Below are positions 11,487-19,982 of a stretch of 64,000 nucleotides of DNA, piece after piece (the first letter of the stretch is position 1; each line of letters opens with the position of its first letter). Below the pieces are notes generated by a model that was given only the letters and a program-made list of their open reading frames with translations, was not told where the DNA came from and ran no database searches. The stretch is from Orlajensenia leifsoniae (GTDB lineage: Bacteria > Actinomycetota > Actinomycetes > Actinomycetales > Microbacteriaceae). The position numbers and the translations under genes are program-made. The DNA lies in NCBI RefSeq assembly GCF_004570845.1, contig NZ_SPQZ01000008.1, positions 1 through 64,000 on the forward strand. Direction: 5' to 3'.

Positions 11487-13613
11487 GTGACCGACTCCGT
11501 CGTCCTCCACAAGGTCGTCTTCCCGACTACCGCCGACCCCGATGTCATCCCGCTGTACATCGACGCCGATGAGTGGACCGACATGCGCGAGGAGCGTCAA
11601 CCCGAGGCTGCAGCGGTCAAGCACCGCCGGGGGCCCGTTCCCGCCGAGACCTTCACGACGCCTCTGAGGATCTCGCACGTCAACGCCGTCACGATGATCG
11701 ACGGCCGCCGCGGCATCACGGTGCCCGCCGGCCTGCGCGTGTCCCTCGGCACCTACTTCAACGCCTTCCCGGCGAGCTACTGGCAGCGCTGGACGACGTT
11801 GACCGGCATCCGTCTGACCGTGGAGACCACGGGCATCGGCGACGTCTCCGTCTACAGGTCGAACGCGCGCGGTGTGGTTCAGACCGTCGCATCGGCCCAC
11901 GTCGACGGGGAGGGCGTGAGCTCGAGCTTCGACCTGCCGCTGGACAACTTCCTCGACGGTGGCTGGTACTGGTTCGACCTGGTCTCCTACGGCACCCCGT
12001 TCTCGCTCACGCAGGCTGACTGGCGGTCGCCCGAGAACGCACCGGAGCCCACGACCGGCGGCAACCTCACGGTGTCGATCACGACGCTCAACCGAACCGC
12101 GTACTGCGTGGGGCTGCTAGAGACCATCGGCGGCGACGCCGACACCCTGCTCGGCATCGACGAGGTGCTCGTGATCGACCAGGGCAGCGACAAGATCCGC
12201 GAGCACGCGCGCTTCGGCGAGGCCGAGAAGGCCCTCGGCGGTCGACTCCGTCTCATCGAGCAGGCGAACGTCGGCGGCTCGGGCGGCTTCTCGCGCGGCA
12301 TGCTCGAGGCATCGACCAAGGGCGATTCAGACTTCCTGCTACTGCTCGACGATGACGTCGCCATCGAGCCGGAGGGCATCCGTCGGGCCCTGCAGTTCGC
12401 CCGCTACTGCTCCTCCCCCACCATCGTGGGCGGGCACATGTTCGACATGTACGACAAGACCAAGCTGCACGCCTTCGCCGAGGTCGTCGACCGCTGGACC
12501 TTCATGTGGAACCCGGCCACTCCCGACCGCCACGACTTCAGCTCGTCGAACCTGCGGCAGACCACGTGGATGCACCGCCGCTTCGACGTCGACTACAACG
12601 GCTGGTGGATGAGCCTCATCCCGATGAAGATCATCCGTGAGATCGGGCTGTCGCTGCCCGTCTTCATCAAGTGGGACGACGCCGAGTACTCCCTGCGCGC
12701 CGCCGACCACGGCTATCGCACGGTCAGCCTTCCCGGATCGTCGGTGTGGCACGTGTCGTGGGTCGACAAGGACGACTCGCACGACTGGCAGGCGTTCTTC
12801 CACGCCCGCAACCGCCTGGTCGCCGCCCTGCTGCACTCGCCGCATAAGAAGGGCGGGCGTCTCGTCATGAGCAACCTCGCCAACGACATCCGGTACGTGC
12901 TCACCCTCGACTACTACGCCGTCACCCTGCGCCAGCTCGCCTACGAGAGCGTCCTCGCAGGTCCCGGTTCGCTCCATGGCGAGCTCAAGACCCGTCTGCC
13001 GGCCATTCGCGGGCGCGCTGGCGAGTTCCGCGAATCCGTGGCCGAGAAGGACCCAGCCGCGTTCTCCGAGTTCCCGCCCACGGCCTTCTTCGGCCCGAAC
13101 CCGATGAACGACGGCACGCGTCCGACCGGATCGAAGCTCCTGCGCGTCGTCGCCCGCAACAGCACCAGGCACTGGTTCCGCAAGGTCGACCCGAGAGCCG
13201 TCGAGAACCCGCAGACGCACCTTCCCCACAACACCCCGTGGTGGAAGATGCCGTCGCTCGACAGCTTCCTGATGAGCAACGCCGAGGGGTCAGGGGTCAC
13301 CTGGCACGTGCGCGACCGCGCCACGTTCCGCTCGCTCATCAGTTCGAGCGTTCGTCGCAATCGCCGCATCCGTCGTGAGTGGGCCACTCTCAGCGCCGAC
13401 TACCGAGCCAACCTCGACCACATCGTGTCGGCCGAGACCTGGGCGGACACCCTCGGGGTCGATCTCAACGCCATCCGGGAGAAGGCCGTGGCGGATGCCG
13501 CAGCCGCGACCGATGCGGAAACGCAGGTCGTTCCGGCCGTCGTCGCCAAGCCGCGGGCGAAGCGCAGGCCCGCTGCGACCAAGGCCACCCAGAAGCCACT
13601 GGCCCAGGACTGA
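11487..13613 (+). CDS. glfT2: Galactofuranosyltransferase GlfT2-like
   Basis: This 708-residue GT2 enzyme is the presumed polymerase of a galactofuranan. An N-terminal beta-rich domain (about 60-185) precedes the GT-A domain. The metal-binding L-D-D-D at 287-290, the W-D-D-A-E-Y-S-L-R catalytic-base segment at 396-404 and W-H-V-S-W with H422 match the arrangement described for mycobacterial GlfT2. GTG 11487 is supported by AGAGGA eight bases upstream. The C-terminus has a lysine/alanine-rich tail. Both length and architecture are close to GlfT2 (about 640 residues) with a longer tail. Confidence 0.92.
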   Translation: MTDSVVLHKVVFPTTADPDVIPLYIDADEWTDMREERQPEAAAVKHRRGPVPAETFTTPLRISHVNAVTMIDGRRGITVPAGLRVSLGTYFNAFPASYWQRWTTLTGIRLTVETTGIGDVSVYRSNARGVVQTVASAHVDGEGVSSSFDLPLDNFLDGGWYWFDLVSYGTPFSLTQADWRSPENAPEPTTGGNLTVSITTLNRTAYCVGLLETIGGDADTLLGIDEVLVIDQGSDKIREHARFGEAEKALGGRLRLIEQANVGGSGGFSRGMLEASTKGDSDFLLLLDDDVAIEPEGIRRALQFARYCSSPTIVGGHMFDMYDKTKLHAFAEVVDRWTFMWNPATPDRHDFSSSNLRQTTWMHRRFDVDYNGWWMSLIPMKIIREIGLSLPVFIKWDDAEYSLRAADHGYRTVSLPGSSVWHVSWVDKDDSHDWQAFFHARNRLVAALLHSPHKKGGRLVMSNLANDIRYVLTLDYYAVTLRQLAYESVLAGPGSLHGELKTRLPAIRGRAGEFRESVAEKDPAAFSEFPPTAFFGPNPMNDGTRPTGSKLLRVVARNSTRHWFRKVDPRAVENPQTHLPHNTPWWKMPSLDSFLMSNAEGSGVTWHVRDRATFRSLISSSVRRNRRIRREWATLSADYRANLDHIVSAETWADTLGVDLNAIREKAVADAAAATDAETQVVPAVVAKPRAKRRPAATKATQKPLAQD

Positions 13614-13621
13614 CGGAGGGA

Positions 13622-13649
13622 CGTCGGCAGGAGACTCCTCCTGTCGACG
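13622..13649. terminator. Bidirectional terminator hairpin between glfT2 and rmlA
   Basis: A 12-bp stem (13622-13633 with 13638-13649, one G-U pair in the plus-strand RNA) encloses a 4-base ACTC loop. It fills the 40-bp gap between two convergent stop codons. There is no T-run, which is usual in high-GC actinomycetes. Confidence 0.6.
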
Positions 13650-13653
13650 GCTC

Positions 13654-14517
13654 TCAGTCGCCCAACAGGCGGCTCAGATACCGGCCGTAGCCGCTCTTCG
13701 CGAGGCCGTCGGCGAGCTGGCGCATCCTGGCGTCGTCGATCCAGCCCGCACGCCAGGAGATCTCCTCGATGCAGCCGATCTTGAAGCCCTGGCGTTCCTC
13801 GATGACGCGCACGTACTCCGAGGCCTGCATCATCGACGCGAAGGTCCCGGTGTCGAGCCAGGCCGTTCCGCGGTCCAGGATCTGCACGTTGAGGCGACCC
13901 TCGGAGAGATAGCGCTCGTTCACCGCGCTGATCTCGAGCTCGCCGCGAGCGCTCGGCGTGATCGACTTGGCGATCTCGATGACGCTGTTGTCGTAGAAGT
14001 AGAGGCCGGGCACAGCGTAGTCGCTCTTCGGCTCCGCAGGCTTCTCCTCGATCGAGACTGCACGCATCTCGTCGTCGAACTCCACGACGCCGTAGGCCCC
14101 CGGATCCATCACGTGGTACGCGAAGATGAGCGCACCGTCGATCGTGGCGTTGGCTTGCAGCGCCGTACCGAGTCCGGCCCCGTGGAAGATGTTGTCGCCG
14201 AGCACCAGCGCGACCGAATCGTCACCGATGAACTCCCCACCGATGATGAAGGCCTGGGCCAGACCGTCGGGCGACGGCTGGACTGCGTACTCGAGGCGCA
14301 GCCCGAGCTCAGCACCGTCCCCGAGCAGCGCCGTGAACTGCGCAACGTGCTCGGGGGTTGTGATGATGAGGATCTCGCGAATGCCAGCCATCATGAGCGT
14401 CGACAACGGGTAGTAGATCATCGGCTTGTCGAAGATGGGCATGAGCTGCTTCGAGATGCCCTTGGTGATCGGCCAGAGACGCGATCCAGTGCCTCCGGCG
14501 AGGATGATTCCGCGCAT
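13654..14517 (-). CDS. rmlA: Glucose-1-phosphate thymidylyltransferase
   Basis: RmlA makes dTDP-glucose, the first step to dTDP-L-rhamnose. The 287 residues carry the pyrophosphorylase signature [11 protein letters not shown] at 8-18, [16 protein letters not shown] at 23-38 and L-G-D-N at 106-109. Length equals the family norm. ATG 14517 sits two bases after the rmlC stop, with GGGAG as ribosome-binding site. It is co-transcribed with rmlC, while rmlB and rmlD run divergently from the same intergenic region. Confidence 0.97.
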   Translation of the reverse strand: MRGIILAGGTGSRLWPITKGISKQLMPIFDKPMIYYPLSTLMMAGIREILIITTPEHVAQFTALLGDGAELGLRLEYAVQPSPDGLAQAFIIGGEFIGDDSVALVLGDNIFHGAGLGTALQANATIDGALIFAYHVMDPGAYGVVEFDDEMRAVSIEEKPAEPKSDYAVPGLYFYDNSVIEIAKSITPSARGELEISAVNERYLSEGRLNVQILDRGTAWLDTGTFASMMQASEYVRVIEERQGFKIGCIEEISWRAGWIDDARMRQLADGLAKSGYGRYLSRLLGD

Positions 14518-14519
14518 CG

Positions 14520-15128
14520 TCACACTCCCGCGTTCAGTGAGTCGTAGAAGGCCCGCGCATCGTCCCAGGTGGGGAGCTGGCCGGATGCCGCAGCCTCGGC
14601 CAGGCTCGGGGCATCCGTGTCCTTCGCGGACAGCAGCAGGGAGTCGGCGTTGATGCCGAAATCGAGTGCGATGTCGGGGTCGAGCGGATTGATGCCGTGT
14701 TCGCGATGGGCTGTGAACGGAGCTGTCACGAGATAGCTGACGGTGGCATTCTCGCTGAGTGCCACGAAACAGTGCCCGAGTCCCTCGGAGATGTAGATCG
14801 CCTTGCGGTCGACATCGTCGAGCAGCACGGAGTCCCACTGCCCGAACGTCGGGGAGCCCACGCGGATGTCGATCACGAAGTCCAGAACCGACCCGTGGGT
14901 CGCCGTCACGTACTTCGCCTGGCTCGGCGGGATGTCGGCGAAGTGGATGCCGCGCACCACTCCCCGCTTCGACACCGAGGTGTTCGCCTGGGCCAGCGAG
15001 AGGGGATGACCGATGGTCTCCTCGAGACGGTCGAACCTGTACCACTCGAGAAACACACCCCGATCATCGGCGTACATGGCCGGGGTGACCTCGTAGCTGT
15101 CAGGGATCTTCAATTCGCGAATCTGCAC
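14520..15128 (-). CDS. rmlC: dTDP-4-dehydrorhamnose 3,5-epimerase
   Basis: This 202-residue cupin enzyme epimerises dTDP-4-keto-6-deoxyglucose. R-G-I-H-F at 59-63 contains the catalytic histidine (H62), and a tyrosine at 132 fits the general acid. The segment G-L-G-H-C-F is typical. GTG 15128 follows a TAGACT -10 box by six bases, so translation probably begins on a leaderless mRNA. The C-terminal 30 residues (acidic, with W-D-D-A-R-A-F-Y-D) are usual in actinobacterial RmlC. Confidence 0.95.
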   Translation of the reverse strand: MQIRELKIPDSYEVTPAMYADDRGVFLEWYRFDRLEETIGHPLSLAQANTSVSKRGVVRGIHFADIPPSQAKYVTATHGSVLDFVIDIRVGSPTFGQWDSVLLDDVDRKAIYISEGLGHCFVALSENATVSYLVTAPFTAHREHGINPLDPDIALDFGINADSLLLSAKDTDAPSLAEAAASGQLPTWDDARAFYDSLNAGV

Positions 15129-15134
15129 TGACGA

Positions 15135-15140
15135 AGTCTA
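15135..15140 (-). promoter_or_regulatory. -10 box TAGACT, leaderless start of rmlC
   Basis: Six bases separate the hexamer from GTG 15128, placing the expected transcription start at the start codon. There is no ribosome-binding site. Confidence 0.6.
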
Positions 15141-15218
15141 GTCAGGCCGCCCCAGTGACGGGCGTCATCACGCCGGCTGGGTGCCCTCTCGAGATCTCTC
15201 GCAGGCATCTCGTGAGGA

Positions 15219-15224
15219 TAGGAT
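15219..15224 (+). promoter_or_regulatory. Candidate -10 box TAGGAT for rmlB-rmlD
   Basis: TAGGAT lies 40 bases before the rmlB ATG in the divergent rmlC/rmlB interval and would give a leader of about 34 nt. Confidence 0.45.
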
Positions 15225-15264
15225 TCGGAGATTAGCGAACCAACGAACGGACGGACCTCCCTCC

Positions 15265-16251
15265 ATGAAGATCCTCGTCACCGGTGGGGCCGGTTTCATC
15301 GGCTCCAACTTCGTGCGGCGCACCCTCCAGGACGCGTACCCTGGACTCGAGGGGGCCGAGGTGGTCGTCCTCGACGCCCTCACCTACTCCGGTAATCTCG
15401 AGAACCTCGCTCCCGTCTCCGATTCGCCGCGCTACAGCTTCGTGCACGGCGACATCAGGAACGGGGCCCTGCTCGACGAGTTGTTCCCCGGCCTCGACGC
15501 CGTCGTGCACTTCGCAGCCGAGAGTCACGTCGATCGCTCCGTGCGCGACGCAGGCATCTTCGTCGAGACGAACGTCCTCGGTACGCAGCAGTTGCTCGAC
15601 GCCGCCCTGCGCAACCGCGTCCCCCGCTTCGTGCACGTCTCCACCGACGAGGTGTACGGATCGATCGCCGAGGGCTCGTGGGACGAGCAGCGAGCGCTCG
15701 AGCCCAACTCACCGTACTCGGCATCGAAGGCGGGGAGCGACCTGCTCGCCCGGTCGTACCATCGCACCCACGGCCTCAACGTGTCGATCACACGCTGCTC
15801 GAACAACTACGGCCCGTACCACTTCCCCGAGAAGGTCATCCCGCTGTTCGTCACGAACCTCATCGACGACAGGCACGTCCCCCTCTACGGCACCGGTGAC
15901 AACATCCGCGACTGGCTGCACGTCGACGACCACACACGCGGTATCGCCCTGGTCCTCGTGAACGGCCGTGCCGGCGAGATCTACAACATCGGCGGAGGCA
16001 CCGAGCTCAGCAACACCGAGCTGACGCAGCTCCTGCTGGAGGCCACGGGCAAGGACTGGTCCTTCGTCGACCGTGTGGCCGACCGCCTGGGCCACGACCT
16101 GCGCTACTCGGTCGATATCTCGAAGATCCGCGCCGAGCTCGGCTACGAGCCGCTGGTGCCGTTCGAGCAGGGCCTCGCAGACGTCGTGCAGTGGTACCGC
16201 GACAACCGCGCCTGGTGGGAACCGCTCAAGGCGCGCGCGGAGCTCCGATGA
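15265..16251 (+). CDS. rmlB: dTDP-glucose 4,6-dehydratase
   Basis: This 328-residue extended SDR enzyme removes water from dTDP-glucose. It has G-G-A-G-F-I-G at 7-13, the catalytic T-D-E at 127-129 and Y151-x3-K155 (Y-S-A-S-K). Other RmlB hallmarks are A-A-E-S-H-V-D-R-S at 84-92 and C-S-N-N-Y-G-P-Y. ATG 15265 matches the family start; the longer upstream frame crosses the promoter. The stop overlaps the rmlD start (ATGA). Confidence 0.97.
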   Translation: MKILVTGGAGFIGSNFVRRTLQDAYPGLEGAEVVVLDALTYSGNLENLAPVSDSPRYSFVHGDIRNGALLDELFPGLDAVVHFAAESHVDRSVRDAGIFVETNVLGTQQLLDAALRNRVPRFVHVSTDEVYGSIAEGSWDEQRALEPNSPYSASKAGSDLLARSYHRTHGLNVSITRCSNNYGPYHFPEKVIPLFVTNLIDDRHVPLYGTGDNIRDWLHVDDHTRGIALVLVNGRAGEIYNIGGGTELSNTELTQLLLEATGKDWSFVDRVADRLGHDLRYSVDISKIRAELGYEPLVPFEQGLADVVQWYRDNRAWWEPLKARAELR

Positions 16252-17096
16252 CCCGCTACCTCGTGACGGGGGCGTCCGGCATGCTCGGCCACGATCTCGT
16301 CGAGGCCCTCGACGGTCGCGAGACCACGGCGCTCACGCGAGCAGACCTCGATGTCACCGACCTCGGCGCGGTGCGCTCTGCCGGAGCGGGCCACGACGTG
16401 ATCATCAACGCCTCGGCCTACACGGCGGTCGATGACGCCGAGACCCACGAGGATGACGCCCACGCCGTCAACGCCGTCGGGGCTGCGAACCTGGCGCGGG
16501 TCGCCGCCGAGACCTCGGCGCGCTTCGTGCAGTTCTCCACCGACTACGTGTTCGACGGAACGGCGACGTCTCCCTATGCGGAATCCGAGCCGCTGCACCC
16601 GGTGTCGGCCTACGGTCGTACCAAGGCGGCCGGCGAGCGCTTCGCCCTCGAGCTGCATCCTGCAGGCTCCGTCATCATCCGCACCGCCTGGTTGTACGGC
16701 GCACACGGCGGCAACTTCGCGCGCACGATGCTCGCCATCGCCGCCCAGCGGGAGACCTGGAGCGTCGTCGACGACCAGGTCGGCCAGCCCACGTGGACCC
16801 GCGACCTCGCTCGACGGACCGTGGAGTTCCTCGACTCCGGCGCCCCGGCCGGCATCTACCACGGCACGAACAGCGGATCGACGAGCTGGTACGGGTTCGC
16901 CCGCGCCGTACTCGAGGACGCCGGACTCGACCCCGACCGGATCACGCCGACCGACAGCGGCTCCTTCCGCCGCCCGGCACCGCGGCCTGCGTACTCCGTG
17001 CTCGGCCACGACGGCTGGGCCGTCGCCGGCCTGCCTCCGATGCGCGACTGGCGCTCCGCGCTCGACGAGGCTTCCTCACTCGGCATCTTCTCCTGA
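16248..17096 (+). CDS. rmlD: dTDP-4-dehydrorhamnose reductase
   Basis: RmlD performs the last step to dTDP-L-rhamnose. The 282 residues show G-A-S-G-M-L-G at 8-14, S-T-D-Y-V-F-D-G around 97-104 and the catalytic Y122-x3-K126 in A-Y-G-R-T-K. It is translationally coupled to rmlB by a 4-bp overlap. With rmlA, rmlB and rmlC it makes the rhamnose pathway complete within 3.5 kb. Confidence 0.95.
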   Translation: MTRYLVTGASGMLGHDLVEALDGRETTALTRADLDVTDLGAVRSAGAGHDVIINASAYTAVDDAETHEDDAHAVNAVGAANLARVAAETSARFVQFSTDYVFDGTATSPYAESEPLHPVSAYGRTKAAGERFALELHPAGSVIIRTAWLYGAHGGNFARTMLAIAAQRETWSVVDDQVGQPTWTRDLARRTVEFLDSGAPAGIYHGTNSGSTSWYGFARAVLEDAGLDPDRITPTDSGSFRRPAPRPAYSVLGHDGWAVAGLPPMRDWRSALDEASSLGIFS

Positions 17097-17130
17097 CGCG
17101 AGTCGATTGGATCGCCCACGCGCGGCGAGG

Positions 17131-17136
17131 TAGGTT
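17131..17136 (+). promoter_or_regulatory. Candidate -10 box TAGGTT for the flippase gene
   Basis: TAGGTT lies 34 bases before the ATG at 17170 in the short gap after rmlD. The gene may therefore be transcribed both by read-through and from its own promoter. Confidence 0.4.
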
Positions 17137-17169
17137 GGCTCACGTCGATTCGCCGCCGGATCGAGAACG

Positions 17170-18468
17170 ATGGGAGCACGCTCGGTGAATCGCCGCAGAC
17201 TGTTGACGGCGACGAGCGCCTACGGGCTCTCCGTCGCGATCAGCGGCATCGTGAGCATCGGCGTCATTCCCACCGTCATCATCGCCGCCGGCGAAGAGGC
17301 ATGGACGACCATCGCCGTCTCGCAGGCGGTCGCCGGATTCTCCTTCGTCATCGCCGTCTTCGGCTGGGGAGTGACGGGGCCCACGGATGTCGCCAGCCGC
17401 GAACCGGCACTCCGGGGGCAGTACTTCTTCGACTCCGTGCTGTCGCGCTCCTGGCTGAGCCTCGCGATGCTGATCGTGTCGATCCCCCTCGCGATCCTGT
17501 TCTCGCGCGGGGATCCGTGGCTGGCGACCTTCACGGTCTCCAGCGGCATCCTCGTCGCACTCGGTGCCGGCTGGTTCTACGTCGGCGAGAAGAGCCCCCT
17601 CCGCTTCCTGCTCATCGACACCATGCCCCGCATCATCGGCACCGTGGTCGGAGCCGGCGTGCTGATCGCCACGGGGAACGCCACCTGGTTCGCCGGACTC
17701 CAGCTGGTGGGAGTGCTGCTCGCGGCCGCCCTCGGCTCGGGCGACATCCTGCGGCGCAATCGCGGATGGCGCTTCACCCTGTCGCCGGTCCGCGCCGCGA
17801 GGAACCTGCGCGGGCAGGCCGCGCCCGTCACGATGGCCGCCACGACGTCGCTCTACGTCAATGTGCCGATCGTGATCGTGCAGATCTTCATCCCGAGCGC
17901 GACGGCCGTGTACGCCCTCGCCGAACGCATCGTGAGGTTGGCGCTCTACTCGACCCGCCCGGTGGTGCAGATCGCTCAGGGCTACGTCCCGTCCCCCGAC
18001 CCCGCGCAGCTCGTGCGGCGCGCCAAGCGCGTCACGCTGATCGGGCTCGGCCTCGGCTTTGTCGGCGGACTGGTCTACGCCCTGCTCGGGCCCTGGATCG
18101 GCGACGTGCTCTCGGGCGGCGCCCTCACCATCAGTTATGCCCTCGCCGCAGCGATGGCCGTCAATCTGGCGGCCCTGCTCGCGTCGCAGCTCACGGGCTT
18201 CGCCTGCCTCACCGCCCTCGACCTGGCACGCGTCCTGGCACGCAGCACCATCGTGGGCGCCGTGATCGGCACCGTGCTCATGATCCCGCTCACCTTCGCC
18301 TTCGGCGTCGTCGGCCTGGCGTGGGGCCTCGCGCTCTCGGAGGTCGCCGTGCTGCTGGTGCAGTTGGTGGCACTCCGGAAGGCCTTCAAGCGGCCCCTCG
18401 CCGACGGCGCGGATCCGCTCGACGAGCCGACGATCTTCCCGCCCGGCGAGTTCTCGACGCCGGACTGA
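17170..18468 (+). CDS. Wzx-like flippase (MOP superfamily)
   Basis: A 432-residue protein with about twelve predicted membrane helices. Early segments V-A-I-S-G-I-V-S-I-G-V-I-P and G-W-G-V-T-G-P, and the paired-helix layout, match the polysaccharide biosynthesis/flippase group (Wzx, RfbX). It follows rmlD and probably flips a rhamnose-containing lipid-linked unit. The C-terminal 25 residues are acidic and cytoplasmic. It is the second Wzx-like protein in the window and is not obviously similar to that at 6652-8013 beyond general topology. Confidence 0.8.
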   Translation: MGARSVNRRRLLTATSAYGLSVAISGIVSIGVIPTVIIAAGEEAWTTIAVSQAVAGFSFVIAVFGWGVTGPTDVASREPALRGQYFFDSVLSRSWLSLAMLIVSIPLAILFSRGDPWLATFTVSSGILVALGAGWFYVGEKSPLRFLLIDTMPRIIGTVVGAGVLIATGNATWFAGLQLVGVLLAAALGSGDILRRNRGWRFTLSPVRAARNLRGQAAPVTMAATTSLYVNVPIVIVQIFIPSATAVYALAERIVRLALYSTRPVVQIAQGYVPSPDPAQLVRRAKRVTLIGLGLGFVGGLVYALLGPWIGDVLSGGALTISYALAAAMAVNLAALLASQLTGFACLTALDLARVLARSTIVGAVIGTVLMIPLTFAFGVVGLAWGLALSEVAVLLVQLVALRKAFKRPLADGADPLDEPTIFPPGEFSTPD

Positions 18469-18600
18469 CGCCGCAGCCAGCTCGGTGACGGCCGAGCGCA
18501 GCGATCGCCTGCAGCGGCCTCGCACGCGAGGTGGCGCGGCGCGCGTCGACCGCGGACTGCGTCCGGGTCTCAGCGAGCGAGCGAAGCCAGCGAGAGCGTG
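18469..18600. other. Intergenic region with small hairpins between convergent genes
   Basis: Two short perfect hairpins (18481-18496, stem CTCGG; 18518-18531, stem CCTCG) could act in termination, followed by one unit of the dispersed repeat at 18552-18579. No gene is seen. Confidence 0.4.
18552..18579 (-). repeat. Dispersed repeat unit (inverted copy)
   Basis: On the minus strand this reads CGCTCGCTGAGACCCGGACG followed by CAGTCCGC, nearly identical to the unit repeated three times at 43932-44032. The inner CGGAC-GCA-GTCCG can form a small hairpin. Confidence 0.7.
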
Positions 18601-19902
18601 CTAGCGGACTCCGCCGCCGCCGATGACCAGGCGCGGGGTGCCGGCCCAGCGGGCGGCATCCGTGGTGTTGCGACCATCGACGAGCAGGCGCACGCCGGGC
18701 AGGTCGGCCGGCGCGAGGTCCTTGTAGTCGGCGTGGTCGGCCTGCACGATGGCCAGGTCGACGGCGTCTCCGAGCGCGAACGGCTCCCAGCCGAAGGCGC
18801 GGAGTTCGTCATCCGTGTAGAGGGGATCGTGTACGAGAACGGATGCTCCGTGCTCACGCAGTGCTTCGACGGTCGCGAAGACCCCGGAGAAGGCCGTCTC
18901 CTTGACACCACCGCGGTAGGCGGCGCCGAGTACGACGGCGCGGAGGCCCGCGAGGTCGCCGAGGATGCCTGCGGCGTTGGCGACGGTGCGGGCGGGCATC
19001 GAGGCGTTCAGCAGCCTGGCCGTGCGCACAATGTCCGCCTCGCGGTCGGTGGCGAGGTAGAGACGGGGATAGACGGGAATGCAGTGGCCGCCGACGGCGA
19101 TGCCGGGACGGTGGATGTGGCTGTACGGCTGCGAGTTGCACGCCTCGATCACCTGGTAGACGTCGACGCCCACCTGATCGGCGAAGAGCGCGAACTGGTT
19201 GGCGAGGCCGATGTTCACGTCGCGGTAGGTGGTCTCCGCCAGCTTGGCCATCTCGGCCGCCTCGGCGCTTCCGAGATCCCAGACGCCGTTGGCACGCGGC
19301 AGATCGGGGCGATCGTCGAACTGCAGCACGGCCTCGTAGAAGGCTCGCGCCTTCTCGGCGCCCGCGGCGTTCAGCCCGCCCACCAGTTTCGGATACTTGC
19401 GGAGGTCCGCGAAGACCCGCCCTGTGAGCACGCGCTCCGGCGAGAAGACGACATCGAAGTCGGCGCCCTCGACCAGGTTCGAACGCTCCTCGAGCAGCGG
19501 CTTCCATCGATTCCGGGTGGTGCCGACGGGGAGCGTCGTCTCATAGGACACGAGGGTCCCCGCGGTGAGGTGATCGCCGAGGGATCGCGTCGCCTCGTCC
19601 ATCCACCCGAAGTCGGGCTCCCAGCTGTCGTTGTCGACGAAGAGAGGGACGACGACGACCACGGCATCGGCGTCGGGCACGGCGTCGGCGTAGTCGGTGG
19701 TCGCCCTCAGACGACCCGACGGCACGACCACCGAGAGTTTCTCCTGCAGCTGCGCCTCTCCCGGGAACGGCTCGATGCCACGATTGACGAGGTCGACGAC
19801 CGCGGGATTCACATCCACCCCCACCACGTCATGGCCACTTTCGGCGAACTGGACAGCGAGGGGAAGCCCGATCTTGCCGAGGGCTATGACAGCGATACGC
19901 AC
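18601..19902 (-). CDS. wecC: UDP-N-acetyl-hexosamine 6-dehydrogenase (WecC/WbpA-type)
   Basis: This 433-residue member of the UDP-glucose/GDP-mannose dehydrogenase family oxidises the C6 hydroxyl of a UDP-HexNAc to the uronic acid. The NAD loop is A-L-G-K-I-G-L-P (7-14). The catalytic C273 lies in V-G-G-H-C-I-P-V-Y-P, the variant typical of UDP-GlcNAc/UDP-ManNAc dehydrogenases rather than UDP-glucose dehydrogenases. GTG 19902 is seven bases after a TAGACT box (leaderless). The wecB-like epimerase lies 1.3 kb away and WbpB/E/D-like genes lie at 32475-35165, so WbpA-type activity on UDP-GlcNAc is the better guess over UDP-ManNAc dehydrogenase. Confidence 0.9.
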   Translation of the reverse strand: MRIAVIALGKIGLPLAVQFAESGHDVVGVDVNPAVVDLVNRGIEPFPGEAQLQEKLSVVVPSGRLRATTDYADAVPDADAVVVVVPLFVDNDSWEPDFGWMDEATRSLGDHLTAGTLVSYETTLPVGTTRNRWKPLLEERSNLVEGADFDVVFSPERVLTGRVFADLRKYPKLVGGLNAAGAEKARAFYEAVLQFDDRPDLPRANGVWDLGSAEAAEMAKLAETTYRDVNIGLANQFALFADQVGVDVYQVIEACNSQPYSHIHRPGIAVGGHCIPVYPRLYLATDREADIVRTARLLNASMPARTVANAAGILGDLAGLRAVVLGAAYRGGVKETAFSGVFATVEALREHGASVLVHDPLYTDDELRAFGWEPFALGDAVDLAIVQADHADYKDLAPADLPGVRLLVDGRNTTDAARWAGTPRLVIGGGGVR

Positions 19903-19909
19903 GGGCTCG

Positions 19910-19915
19910 AGTCTA
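19910..19915 (-). promoter_or_regulatory. -10 box TAGACT, leaderless start of wecC
   Basis: Seven bases separate the hexamer from GTG 19902. No ribosome-binding site is present. Confidence 0.6.
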
Positions 19916-19968
19916 CCGTCCCGCTCCCGGCCCATTCTCCGTGCACCCACCGCTCAGCCGGCCTCGCG

Positions 19969-19974
19969 TAAACT
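19969..19974 (+). promoter_or_regulatory. -10 box TAAACT, leaderless start of the acyltransferase gene
   Basis: Eight bases separate the hexamer from GTG 19983. It shares an 80-bp divergent promoter region with wecC. Confidence 0.6.
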
Positions 19975-19982
19975 GGGCGACC

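Noticed and set aside
17140-18525. 461-codon minus-strand frame opposite the flippase
   Set aside because: Highly charged shadow of a membrane-protein gene with no recognisable motif.
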